NCBI RefSeq assembly: GCF_003627955.1
Contig: NZ_RBWS01000026.1
Location: 1-64,000 of the forward strand
Source: Sphingobacterium puteale
GTDB lineage: Bacteria; Bacteroidota; Bacteroidia; Sphingobacteriales; Sphingobacteriaceae
Direction: 5' to 3'
Length of the DNA: 64,000 nucleotides
Below, in pieces: positions 25,957-34,347 of the stretch. Numbering within the stretch: position 1 is the first letter of the stretch; each line of letters begins with the position of its first letter. The notes under the pieces were generated by a model that made no database searches, was not told the DNA's origin, and saw only the letters and a program-made list of their open reading frames with translations. Position numbers and translations under genes: made by a program.

Positions 25957-27024
25957 TTAATTTTTCTGTATATCAATTAAGATTTTGACTTCAGTGGGAT
26001 CATTAACCAGAGCTTCAAATCCTTCTGAAACGATATTGTCTAAGCTTATTTTGCGTGTTACAAGTTTTTCTACGGGCATACGTCCACTATCGATAAGCGC
26101 GATAACCTGTGGAAAGATATTACGATAAGCGATAATACCTTTAATGGTGATTTCCCGCAGGACCTGATCCAGCGCATCGGTAGTTACAGGATTGCCAAAA
26201 AGTGCAACTAAAACAGCGGTTCCACCATTTTTTAAACTATCAATTCCAGTTGTATAGGAGGCTTGTACACCAGCGCAATCTAGAAATACATCCACTCCGA
26301 GCTCCGTGATGGACTTAATTTTTTGTGGTATACCTTCTTCTTTTGCATTGATGATATGGGTAGCACCGATGGCTTTAGCCTTCTCCAAACGTTTGTCTGC
26401 GATATCAGTCACAATAACTGTTGTTGCACCTGCGGCAAGTGCTGCCTGAACGCATAGTAAACCTATTGGACCAGCTCCAGAAACTAATACAGTTTCTCCG
26501 ATTTTAAGTCCGCTTTGGAGTACTGCATAAACTGCTACAGCGGCAGGTTCCACTAATGCCCCCTTTTCGAACGACATGCTATCGGGTATTTTGTGTACCA
26601 TATAGTCTTCGACGACAACATACGGCGCAAATCCACCATTGCTGGATAGGCCTACAAATCCCAAAGGTTCAGATAAATTATATGCACCATTTGCGATAAA
26701 AGGACTGTCGAAGTTCTTAAAAATTGGTTCTACGACCACACGGTCACCTACTTTTAAATGATGGATGCCTTCACCAATCGCATCTATTACTCCTGAAAAT
26801 TCATGGCCTAATGTGGTGGTTCCTTGATGCCCATTTAGTGGATAAGGTTGATCTACTGGAATTAATTGCGGACCATGTACATATTCATGTAGATCAGATC
26901 CACAGATTCCTGCGAAATGAACAGCTATTTTAACTTGACCAGTCTTCGGTTCAGGAATTTCGGTTGATTCTACTCTGATATCTTTTGCAGCATACCAACG
27001 TGCGGCTTTCATTGTATTCGTCAT
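25957..27024 (-). CDS. (R,R)-2,3-butanediol dehydrogenase-like zinc dehydrogenase
   Basis: A 355-residue medium-chain dehydrogenase. The catalytic zinc ligands Cys41 (GICGSDLHEY), His74/Glu75 (LGHEFSG) and Glu159 are present, and the Rossmann motif is GAGPIGLL. The insert GPQLIPVDQPYPLNGHQG followed by TTTLGHEF is characteristic of butanediol dehydrogenases. The structural-zinc lobe (residues 100-120) has none of the usual four cysteines, which is known for a subset of this group. GGAG at the expected distance supports the ATG at 27024. The next gene upstream on the same strand (27142) is a ring-cleavage-type isomerase, so the two may share a transcript. Confidence 0.85.
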   Translation of the reverse strand: MTNTMKAARWYAAKDIRVESTEIPEPKTGQVKIAVHFAGICGSDLHEYVHGPQLIPVDQPYPLNGHQGTTTLGHEFSGVIDAIGEGIHHLKVGDRVVVEPIFKNFDSPFIANGAYNLSEPLGFVGLSSNGGFAPYVVVEDYMVHKIPDSMSFEKGALVEPAAVAVYAVLQSGLKIGETVLVSGAGPIGLLCVQAALAAGATTVIVTDIADKRLEKAKAIGATHIINAKEEGIPQKIKSITELGVDVFLDCAGVQASYTTGIDSLKNGGTAVLVALFGNPVTTDALDQVLREITIKGIIAYRNIFPQVIALIDSGRMPVEKLVTRKISLDNIVSEGFEALVNDPTEVKILIDIQKN

Positions 27025-27141
27025 ATTATCTCCTTTTTTGAATATAAACTAAGGTAAGCAGAATGATTAGGGATCATCGTGATCCATATCTCAAACGTAA
27101 ATGAGATGGATCATTTTAGCCGAAAATTAATGGAGGAGATC

Positions 27142-27525
27142 TTATAATTCGAAATGGCGGTCATGATTCGTATTCCGAGGATTTATTAACGAACTGTTGC
27201 AATAGGTTGCTGCTTCAAATTCGCTGATGCTGACCGAAAGGAAAGAGGTCGAAGGAAGCAATTTCTTCAGTCGGGCAGTGATTGTTTTTGATAGATTTGC
27301 CTTTTGTTCCGTTGTTCGTCCCTCCATAATATATCCGAATACATGTAGAAAATTAGTCTTATTGCTTCCAAGTTTAAAATGGGAGAAAGACTGAATTCTA
27401 ACCTTTATATCATTGGGGGCAAAAATTCCTGTAGCATCTGCGGTATCGTATACAGCGTCCATGAGTTCATCAGGGGCTATCATTTGAAGAATATCTTGTG
27501 AACATTCTATAATAAAATGAGGCAT
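27142..27525 (-). CDS. 5-carboxymethyl-2-hydroxymuconate delta-isomerase (tautomerase superfamily)
   Basis: From the ATG at 27525, 127 residues starting MPHFIIECS, so removal of Met exposes the catalytic Pro1. Also present are APDELMDAVYDTADATGIF and the IKVRIQSFSHF strand. The family enzyme acts in homoprotocatechuate degradation (HpaF/HpcD). No other genes of that pathway are nearby, so here it may be a stand-alone tautomerase. It lies 117 bases upstream of the dehydrogenase and on the same strand. Confidence 0.85.
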   Translation of the reverse strand: MPHFIIECSQDILQMIAPDELMDAVYDTADATGIFAPNDIKVRIQSFSHFKLGSNKTNFLHVFGYIMEGRTTEQKANLSKTITARLKKLLPSTSFLSVSISEFEAATYCNSSLINPRNTNHDRHFEL

Positions 27526-27651
27526 AAACAATATTATCTGTTCTATACCTAACAGTAGGAATATGAAATTGTTTATCAGGATTTTATCATCTCTAAAAGT
27601 TGATCTTCAATTTCGTTTACGCCTATGTTGCAGGGCTGATACTTTATTATC

Positions 27652-27698
27652 CATCTGTTTTCATAGGTCCCATTTTACAAGGGGTATGAAAACAGATG
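27652..27698. terminator. Hairpin with perfect 14-bp stem
   Basis: Arms 27652-27665 and 27685-27698 are perfectly complementary around a 19-base loop. It lies between the hypothetical gene ending at 27743 and the isomerase start at 27525. There is no clear T run, so it may be a weak terminator or a processed hairpin. Confidence 0.5.
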
Positions 27699-27742
27699 AA
27701 GTGTATTCAGCATGAGTCCTGTATTGAACGATTTAGTTCATC

Positions 27743-27979
27743 TTAATCATTGTCATGATTTTCAGTAGCATATGAAAACTTAATTGATTTTTGTGGATAA
27801 GTTTCCATACTCATACGGCTGGTATTTTTGATGATACTTTTTAAGCTGACCCGATCACCCAATTTAAAATAAGCTTCTACGGTTTGATAATCCAATAGAT
27901 AAGGGCCACAAAAGTAATTTCCATTGGTATCTTTTTCTATGGTTCCCTGATAAAGTCCCGCTTTTGTTTCTTTTGGCAT
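27743..27979 (-). CDS. Hypothetical small protein
   Basis: From the ATG at 27979, 78 residues beginning MPKETKAGLYQGTIEKDTNG and containing YFCGPYLLDYQTVEAYFKLG. It looks like a small beta-rich domain and has no signal peptide. An upstream in-frame start at 28060 would add 27 hydrophobic residues. Family not recognised. Confidence 0.5.
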   Translation of the reverse strand: MPKETKAGLYQGTIEKDTNGNYFCGPYLLDYQTVEAYFKLGDRVSLKSIIKNTSRMSMETYPQKSIKFSYATENHDND

Positions 27980-28087
27980 ATATGTTTTATTTGGAAACAA
28001 AGGTAGGAAGAGTAATTGGCAATTCGGTGTCAATTGTAATATTCCTTTTGCGACTGCCAATATTTATAGCCATTAATGGTATTATCG

Positions 28088-28975
28088 TCATTTATTTAGT
28101 TGGTTTGATCTTAATGTCTTGCCAATCCATTTCAGATAAACTTTGTTTTTCGAGAAGTCATTATGCCCTTCATTGTTTAATGTGATAAAACGATCTGAGC
28201 TTTTTAACAGTTTGGAAAGTTTTGTAGAAGAGCCATAGTAGACGGCGTTATCACCGCTGCCGTGGAAAATAACAATCGGGCATTTCACCTTCTTCAAATG
28301 AGATGCATTATCAAAACTAAATGGGATATTTGTGGTGTCTAATTCAGGAGCAACATTGTTTACCCAGTCTACTAAATTGTAATATGGGGCCTGTAAGATC
28401 AGCAGACCCGGCTGGTTGTTGGCTGCAATATTGGACGCAAGGGCACTGCCCATAGATTGGCCCAATACGATAATGTTATGTTCAGAATAGATTGTCTTTA
28501 GTTTGTTGTAGACTATTTGAATATCATTATACAGCATACTTTCATCGGTGACTTTACCTTGGCTTTTGCCATACCCACGATAGTCAAGCATAAAGATATC
28601 ATAACCATTTGCCGTGTATATTGGAGCGATTTTACCCCAGGTGTCTAAGGCATCATTACTTCCATGCAAATAGAAGATAAGACCTTTGGGTATTTTGGCT
28701 TTAAATAATAGTCCATTCAGAACAATACTATCCTTCATCGTAATGTATTTCTCCTCAAAGGGAATATCAAAATTGAAAGCTAAATTTTCGATCTTCTTAC
28801 CTGGAAATAATTGTTCGGTCAGCAAAGTATTCCATTCTTCTTTCGTCCACGATTTTTTATCCTGACCATTACAGATGGAGGGAAAAATCACCAAAGTAGG
28901 AAACAGGCATATCACCCAAACAGATAACTGCTTGGTCCATATTTCCACTGATGATATATTGATATCCGATTTCAT
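28088..28975 (-). CDS. Alpha/beta hydrolase (BEM46/serine aminopeptidase-like), membrane-anchored or exported
   Basis: 295 residues. A hydrophobic segment near 17-35 would anchor or export the protein. The hydrolase core is complete: oxyanion HG in IFYLHGSNDALD, nucleophile Ser in LGQSMGSALA, an acidic residue in FHGSGDNAV and His in NNEGHNDFS. Members are esterases, lipases or peptidases; the substrate is unknown. Intact, unlike the esterase remnant at 14.6 kb. Confidence 0.85.
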   Translation of the reverse strand: MKSDINISSVEIWTKQLSVWVICLFPTLVIFPSICNGQDKKSWTKEEWNTLLTEQLFPGKKIENLAFNFDIPFEEKYITMKDSIVLNGLLFKAKIPKGLIFYLHGSNDALDTWGKIAPIYTANGYDIFMLDYRGYGKSQGKVTDESMLYNDIQIVYNKLKTIYSEHNIIVLGQSMGSALASNIAANNQPGLLILQAPYYNLVDWVNNVAPELDTTNIPFSFDNASHLKKVKCPIVIFHGSGDNAVYYGSSTKLSKLLKSSDRFITLNNEGHNDFSKNKVYLKWIGKTLRSNQLNK

Positions 28976-29024
28976 TGTTAGTCTGGTTATTCGGTGCTGT
29001 TCCTAAGTTAGCAATAATATGTCA

Positions 29025-29106
29025 AATTGAGATTTTTCCGCTGTTCGATCTCAATTTTTGGCCACCGGGATATATCACCGGGCAATTTTACAAGAAATCC
29101 GGTGAT
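29025..29106. terminator. Two hairpins between the AlkD-like and hydrolase genes
   Basis: AATTGAGAT/ATCTCAATT (29025-29033 with 29048-29056, followed by TTT) and ATCACCGG/CCGGTGAT (29074-29081 with 29099-29106). Both lie immediately after the AlkD-like stop codon and probably end its transcript. Confidence 0.55.
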
Positions 29107-29107
29107 T

Positions 29108-29752
29108 TTATTTATTGAGTTTTGCTACCTGAATGGCAATGAACTTTGGTAAATAGTTTGGAGTACAGTTTTTAGCTACCATTTCGTCTTTATAAAGTCC
29201 TGTTTGCTCTCCGATATTGATACATCTTGTTCGGAAAATTTCTTGAAAGATACCGATTTGAGCGGCAGTAAAATTCATCGCCCACTGGACTTCAGATACT
29301 TCATTTTCAATTCGGGATTCAATTTTAGAAAGCAATTCCTCGCTATTAGGCGGCGGTGTTTGTCCTACCCATCGCAATCGGGCTTGATGGTACCAAAAAG
29401 TGCGTCTTTGAAGGGGAGATATACTGTTTTCCCAACTTTCCATTAATGCGATTGTCCGTTTGTCCTTGGCAAGTTGATTCGCCATAAGCCAATCAATCAG
29501 CTGCAGTTTTTCGTCTTCCCGATGTTGTTCAATATCGCTTACCAATCCATCAATAATTTCTTCAGAAAGTAATTTCTTGTCCATAAGCAAGATCGCCAAT
29601 TGTCGGGCAAGATAACCTTTTGTAGACCACAGTTCCAGAGCTAGTTCGTGGTCTTTTTTTATGACATTGGCAATTTTACGCAAGTCACCAAGTTTGGTCT
29701 TCTTGTCGCTAATTTGCGTCATAATATTTTCTGCTGTCGATGATAGTTTCAT
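29108..29752 (-). CDS. DNA alkylation repair protein, AlkD-like HEAT-repeat fold
   Basis: 214 residues, entirely helical, with repeated 30-40 residue units (ELALELWSTKGYLARQLAIL, WLMANQLAKDKRTIALMESW, LQRRTFWYHQARLRW). This matches the AlkD-like group of HEAT-repeat glycosylases and their non-enzymatic relatives. AlkD removes bulky or cationic alkyl adducts without base flipping. I cannot confirm the catalytic Asp and Trp residues by eye, so activity is not certain. Single-gene unit. Confidence 0.75.
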   Translation of the reverse strand: MKLSSTAENIMTQISDKKTKLGDLRKIANVIKKDHELALELWSTKGYLARQLAILLMDKKLLSEEIIDGLVSDIEQHREDEKLQLIDWLMANQLAKDKRTIALMESWENSISPLQRRTFWYHQARLRWVGQTPPPNSEELLSKIESRIENEVSEVQWAMNFTAAQIGIFQEIFRTRCINIGEQTGLYKDEMVAKNCTPNYLPKFIAIQVAKLNK

Positions 29753-30068
29753 AATTGTTTTCCAATAGTTAACAGGAGTGCGACACTTGCTTACTCATTG
29801 TCAGGACACCAGTGTAAGTTGCATCTTATGATATTTATGCGCTGATCAAGCGTTATCATATCATGAATTTACTAATTTTTTAATCATTTATTATTGGTTC
29901 AGTTCACTGTTAACAACATAGTAAAATACAGTCAGTATAAATTATTATTCTATTTTTGTTTACTGACCTCGTCTTTTTAAGCAAAACGTTAGAACCTAGA
30001 TTGTTTGGTCATAAGCCAAAGAGGTCGTACAAATAAGATGAAGATTCTTTTGACGTTATATTTGGATA
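29753..30068. other. Divergent intergenic region
   Basis: AT-rich 316-base region between the AlkD-like gene and the plus-strand gene at 30069. A GATTGTTTG stretch near 30000 may be part of a promoter; nothing firm was seen. Confidence 0.3.
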
Positions 30069-30587
30069 ATGGAATTAAGAAAAGAAATTGAACCCGATTT
30101 TAAATCAGTGGAAAAACGCTATCCGGAAGTTCTAAAACTCATTCTAGCATATTCAGACTATTGTGATGAGAACGGGGATGAAGATAATACCGAATATCAA
30201 AAGCTTAAAAATACGCTTCATGAAATGACTGGTAAAGATATGTCTCAATTTAATCTTTGGGAATGGTGGGAGGAAGAAGGTGCTGAGGTTTTGGCATTCA
30301 GAATATCACTTCCTGCTCCGAAAATTATTGAACATATCACAAAGGATGAACTGACTGAAATTGTGCGACGTCAAAAGACTTTTGTCATGCAGGATGAGGA
30401 CGATAAAAGTTTGAGAGCGCAGTTTCATTATCATCTTGATGATTATTTCATTGATTTTCTAACCTTAAATTTTACAACCTTTGACCGCAGTCTTTTTCAG
30501 AGGCAGAAAGATAAAAAGGGCAATTATTTTGAATATAATCAAAACGAGATTGTTGAAAAATTATGGAACATGGGAAAGTATAAGTAA
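30069..30587 (+). CDS. Hypothetical acidic cytosolic protein
   Basis: 172 residues, acidic and helical, with NLWEWWEEEGAEVLAFRISL, FHYHLDDYFIDFLTLNF and FEYNQNEIVEKLWNMG. No signal peptide. Length, acidity and aromatic content resemble immunity proteins or similar orphan accessory proteins, but I do not recognise a named family. It is the first of three unrelated hypothetical genes in the same direction. Confidence 0.6.
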   Translation: MELRKEIEPDFKSVEKRYPEVLKLILAYSDYCDENGDEDNTEYQKLKNTLHEMTGKDMSQFNLWEWWEEEGAEVLAFRISLPAPKIIEHITKDELTEIVRRQKTFVMQDEDDKSLRAQFHYHLDDYFIDFLTLNFTTFDRSLFQRQKDKKGNYFEYNQNEIVEKLWNMGKYK

Positions 30588-30862
30588 CCGTGTCCCACTT
30601 TGATAAAGGTTACAGCGATCGTTTCATACCAAGTACTGATTGATCTAATACAAGACTATCTGTTTTATAGTCTATTTAATTGGGAACAAAACAGATATTC
30701 AGGATGATAATCTTACGCTGTGAAATAGAATAAGATGATTTTTTGTAATTTAGTCAAAGGGGTAGTGGACACCTAGCATAATAAGTAGGAAAATGCCTGC
30801 AATAAGATGATAGAAAACGATGCCCGAAATTTTAAACTAAAAAAGCTGTTAACCCTTACAAT

Positions 30863-32038
30863 ATGAATAGAGAAAATCCGATCCATCTTTCGTTGACAAG
30901 CACGAATAGCCATACCGTAAAAATTGAAGCTGGGCAAGGCAGTTTTTCTATTGGTGAAGCTGGTATGGACAAGAAAAAATTTGATGTTCTCGTCGAAAAA
31001 GAATTAGCCATCAACTGGAATGCCTTTGATGCATATACGACACCCGCTGGTAGCCATTGGCCAAGATTTTTTTATTATTACGGTAATGACATCGGATTTT
31101 TGGAATGGTCACAAAATAGAGTAATTGAAGATTTCTTTTGGCAACCATCTAATCCAGTATCTATCGACTTAAATGCAACACAGATTGGACACTTGTCGGT
31201 TCGTTCGAATACAATTCCTATAACAATAACTTTGCCTGTAAGGGATGATAATAAGCCCTTTGTTTTGAAATCGCTTAACCTGTCAGGAGATCTCGAAAAT
31301 TTTGAAATTTTATCGAAAAATGCGAATCCGCACATCCGTTTTTCTCCCGATGTGAAGAGGGATAGAACGGTATTGCCTTATCGGCTACCTGTTTTTAAAG
31401 CTCTAGAAAAAATTACTTGGCTCGATGTTGTCGTTGAACCACTAGGACAGCCGCTTGATTGCGAATGCTTATTGCAATTTCCTAATTTGCAAGGGTTAAA
31501 CCTTACAGGGAATCTTAGTAATGTAGTTAGTCTAAAGAGACTTGAAAAGTTGGAAAGTTTAGCTATTCGTTATGCACCCAACTTGGAAAGCTTCCCTTCT
31601 TTAAATACCTGGGGCAATCTGAGATCATTTATCGGATGGAATATTGATGAGATTACAGGAAAAAGATTAAAAACCGAATTAAAGGATCTCGTTAAGTCCG
31701 GAAAAGATCTAGAATATTGTTCAGTATCCAAACTACGAAGCTCAGTTTGGTTTACGACAGAATATGGAATTCCTTTTACAAACTGGGAAAGCAAAAGCGC
31801 TAAAATTGCCACCAAAGCTTATAAAACTGCTTTACAGAAAATCGCTAAGGGCAAAACAGAAAACGAGGTAAAGCAAGCACTTGTAGAATTGATCGAAACA
31901 ATTAACAAACTACCCAACATTGAAACTGTAGAGAGGGAAGACACGGGTATTGCCATTCAGCAATTAATAGAAGCCTCACCAGTAAAAATACAGCAGGAGA
32001 CCGCCAATAACTGGTTTGACGAGGTGCGGGATTTTTAG
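30863..32038 (+). CDS. Leucine-rich-repeat-like hypothetical protein
   Basis: 391 residues, no signal peptide. The middle part (about 120-260) has irregular leucine-rich-type repeats (LKSLNLSGDLENFEIL, FPNLQGLNLTGNLSNVVSL, LEKLESLAIRYAPNLESFP). The C-terminal region is helical and charged (ESKSAKIATKAYKTALQKI). Similar proteins in Bacteroidota are uncharacterised. It lies 43 bases ahead of a DUF6896-like gene and probably forms a unit with it. Confidence 0.65.
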   Translation: MNRENPIHLSLTSTNSHTVKIEAGQGSFSIGEAGMDKKKFDVLVEKELAINWNAFDAYTTPAGSHWPRFFYYYGNDIGFLEWSQNRVIEDFFWQPSNPVSIDLNATQIGHLSVRSNTIPITITLPVRDDNKPFVLKSLNLSGDLENFEILSKNANPHIRFSPDVKRDRTVLPYRLPVFKALEKITWLDVVVEPLGQPLDCECLLQFPNLQGLNLTGNLSNVVSLKRLEKLESLAIRYAPNLESFPSLNTWGNLRSFIGWNIDEITGKRLKTELKDLVKSGKDLEYCSVSKLRSSVWFTTEYGIPFTNWESKSAKIATKAYKTALQKIAKGKTENEVKQALVELIETINKLPNIETVEREDTGIAIQQLIEASPVKIQQETANNWFDEVRDF

Positions 32039-32081
32039 TGAAAACAGGATTCTGGGCTGGGAATAAATTAAGGTAATTTTC

Positions 32082-32537
32082 ATGGTAATAGGTAGTAAAA
32101 TTCTTGACGAAATATTAGAAGCGATGGGGCAGCATAAGGCCTTGGCGCATGTTCTCATTGGTAAGTTGATTGCGGAAACCGACCAGCCTGCTACAGCTGA
32201 AATCGAGGCTGGAAATTACTACGAAATCGTGGATGCAGATATATTAAATGGGAACGAGAACCTAACAGATCATTGGTGGTTTGATGTTCATGGTGAACAT
32301 TGTATGTTTAAGAATTTAATAACAAATCAAGTGCTTGAGGTTTCACTTGGAGACAAAGAAAGTATCGGTAATCTAGATCCATACTTTTTCTACAACTTTT
32401 TACAAACAACCGACAGCGTAAAACATCTAATAAAATATTTTGACAATCCATTTTCAGACATGTTAAATCTTTTTGAAGAACTTGAACGACAAAACAAAAT
32501 GGTACACATCGGTGGAGTGCAATTTAGGTTGCGCTAG
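32082..32537 (+). CDS. DUF6896-like hypothetical protein
   Basis: 151 residues with no signal peptide. HWWFDVHGEHCMFKNLITNQ, VLEVSLGD and NLDPYFFYNFL match my recollection of the DUF6896 pattern, in which an HG..C stretch precedes a basic strand and a DPYF helix; the assignment is tentative. Such proteins often occur as orphans near toxin or immunity genes. Function unknown. Confidence 0.6.
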   Translation: MVIGSKILDEILEAMGQHKALAHVLIGKLIAETDQPATAEIEAGNYYEIVDADILNGNENLTDHWWFDVHGEHCMFKNLITNQVLEVSLGDKESIGNLDPYFFYNFLQTTDSVKHLIKYFDNPFSDMLNLFEELERQNKMVHIGGVQFRLR

Positions 32538-32700
32538 ACATTGTACTTCCAATTTAGGGTAGAGGTTTTGGAGAGGGCAGAATTGGTAAACACTGGGATA
32601 ATTTCCCAATATCCTTTGGAGGCTTTTGAATAATTTTTTTCGACAATTATACGCTGACACGCTTTATCATAGTATAACATGACACCACTATATAAATAGA

Positions 32701-32733
32701 AAAACGACTTTCCAACTGGAAAGTCGTTTTTTT
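32701..32733. terminator. Bidirectional terminator
   Basis: A perfect 13-bp stem (32701-32713 with 32718-32730), 4-base loop, T run on the plus side and A run on the other. It serves the plus-strand hypothetical genes and the convergent SusD gene. Confidence 0.88.
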
Positions 32734-32741
32734 ACTATTGA

Positions 32742-34337
32742 CTAATAACCCGGATTTTGCACCAAGTTGGGCTCCACCTGAAAACTACTTTCATGAAACG
32801 GCCATAGGTATTGGTGTTTTAAGAACTTTCGGTCCTCAATTTTGAGTATTTCGGATTGCCCACCTCCATTCAGACGCATATGACCTAGAGCAGGTTGATT
32901 AAGGACGGTTTCTGCTGTTTGCCATCGCAAGATATCGCTATAACGTAATCCCTCGCCAGCAAGTTCGGTTCTCCTTTCGTTGCGGATGAGCGCTATCCAT
33001 TCCTGTTGCGATTTTGCCGTTAAATTGACATCAGCAACGGTCATATCGAGTCCGGCTCTTTTACGAATCTGGTTGATACAACTTTTAGCCAGTTCATCTA
33101 CATCATTCAGCATGATCTTGGCTTCCGCATAGGTTAAAAGGACTTCGGCATAGCGGGCCAGGGGAAAATGCATATTTCCGCCAGTACGAAACGCATCGGC
33201 TTGGTCCACAAATTTCTTGAACCAGTATCCCGACCTACTGCTACGTAGGTTTTGGTAATAAAAAGCACTTTTAGCATCATAGATATCTATTTTTTCATTA
33301 TTGAAGAGATCGCCATGACCAAATACACTGGCTTCATACCGTGGATCGCGGTTTAATTTTGGATTAAGCTCATAAGCTTGCTTGCTGTGTAATGGACAGT
33401 TGTCAATTGGCCGCCCCTGTAAAGTCCAATAACTATCCACGAGTGCTTTTAAGGGGACAACATAGGATTGGCCATTTCCGGTTCGGTATTGTGGAGCCAG
33501 ATGCTGAAATGATGCCGTTGCTGAATTGTTATGGCTCTCCATATCAAACTTGATAATAAATTCTTTGTTGGTTTTATCTGCTTGATAATTAAATAGACTG
33601 GCATATTGGGGGTGTAGTTGATACTTCCCACTATCCATAATCTCCTTAGCAAGTCTCGCCGCCAGTTCGTACCTTCCGTTATAGAGCGCATAACGCATGA
33701 CCAATGTTTTAAAGGAGTACTTATTGAACATATATGCGTTTGTGGTGCCTTCATTTTCTGGAAGTCTATTGGCAACATCTTCGCTCATTTCAAAGAGCTT
33801 GTCAAGGATTTCGGCTTTAGGCGTCACCGGTGGTGTTGCTTCCTCCAGTTTGACAGGAGTTAGCACAAAAGGGACATTACCCCAGAATTCTGTGATCCTG
33901 AAGTAATGCCAGATGCGCAAACCTTCGAGAATTGCTTTATACCGTTGTCGCGTAGATTCATTTTCGACATAGGGTACATCAACATTTGCCAGATAGGTGT
34001 TAATGCGTCCTATATGCTGATTGTGTAGATTCCAGTAATAAACGGCCAAAGCAGAGTTGCTGGTCATATTGCCGTTGGCAATAATCATATGGTGGTCTGT
34101 CTCAATGCGGGCATAAGCATTGTCCGAACGACCTTCGGTCATGTAAAAGAGGAGGCGACGTTCGTCTGGTCCCATAAAAGCATCTAAATAACTACTGTAA
34201 ACCACGCGGCGTAAATCTTCTTCTGTGTTAAAAAACTCATCAAATGAAGTTGCTGTTGGATCTCGTTTATCAAGAAATTTCTCGCAGCTACTAAGGGTTG
34301 CCAAAGCTATTATCAGGGTAATAATTTTCTTTTTCAT
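32742..34337 (-). CDS. SusD/RagB family nutrient-binding outer-membrane lipoprotein
   Basis: 531 residues. The N-terminus has a lipobox (LATLSSCEKFLDKRDP) with the lipidated Cys at 18, followed by the SusD helical TPR-type scaffold (VYYWNLHNQHIGRINTYLANV, LRIWHYFRITEFWGNVPFV). The C-terminal half has AEVLLTYAEAKIMLND and a typical ending WPFHESSFQVEPNLVQNPGY. SusD forms the lid over the SusC channel and binds the ligand at the cell surface. It follows the SusC gene by 10 bases. The ligand cannot be deduced, as there are no linked glycan-degrading enzymes. Confidence 0.95.
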   Translation of the reverse strand: MKKKIITLIIALATLSSCEKFLDKRDPTATSFDEFFNTEEDLRRVVYSSYLDAFMGPDERRLLFYMTEGRSDNAYARIETDHHMIIANGNMTSNSALAVYYWNLHNQHIGRINTYLANVDVPYVENESTRQRYKAILEGLRIWHYFRITEFWGNVPFVLTPVKLEEATPPVTPKAEILDKLFEMSEDVANRLPENEGTTNAYMFNKYSFKTLVMRYALYNGRYELAARLAKEIMDSGKYQLHPQYASLFNYQADKTNKEFIIKFDMESHNNSATASFQHLAPQYRTGNGQSYVVPLKALVDSYWTLQGRPIDNCPLHSKQAYELNPKLNRDPRYEASVFGHGDLFNNEKIDIYDAKSAFYYQNLRSSRSGYWFKKFVDQADAFRTGGNMHFPLARYAEVLLTYAEAKIMLNDVDELAKSCINQIRKRAGLDMTVADVNLTAKSQQEWIALIRNERRTELAGEGLRYSDILRWQTAETVLNQPALGHMRLNGGGQSEILKIEDRKFLKHQYLWPFHESSFQVEPNLVQNPGY

Positions 34338-34347
34338 TGTTATGATA

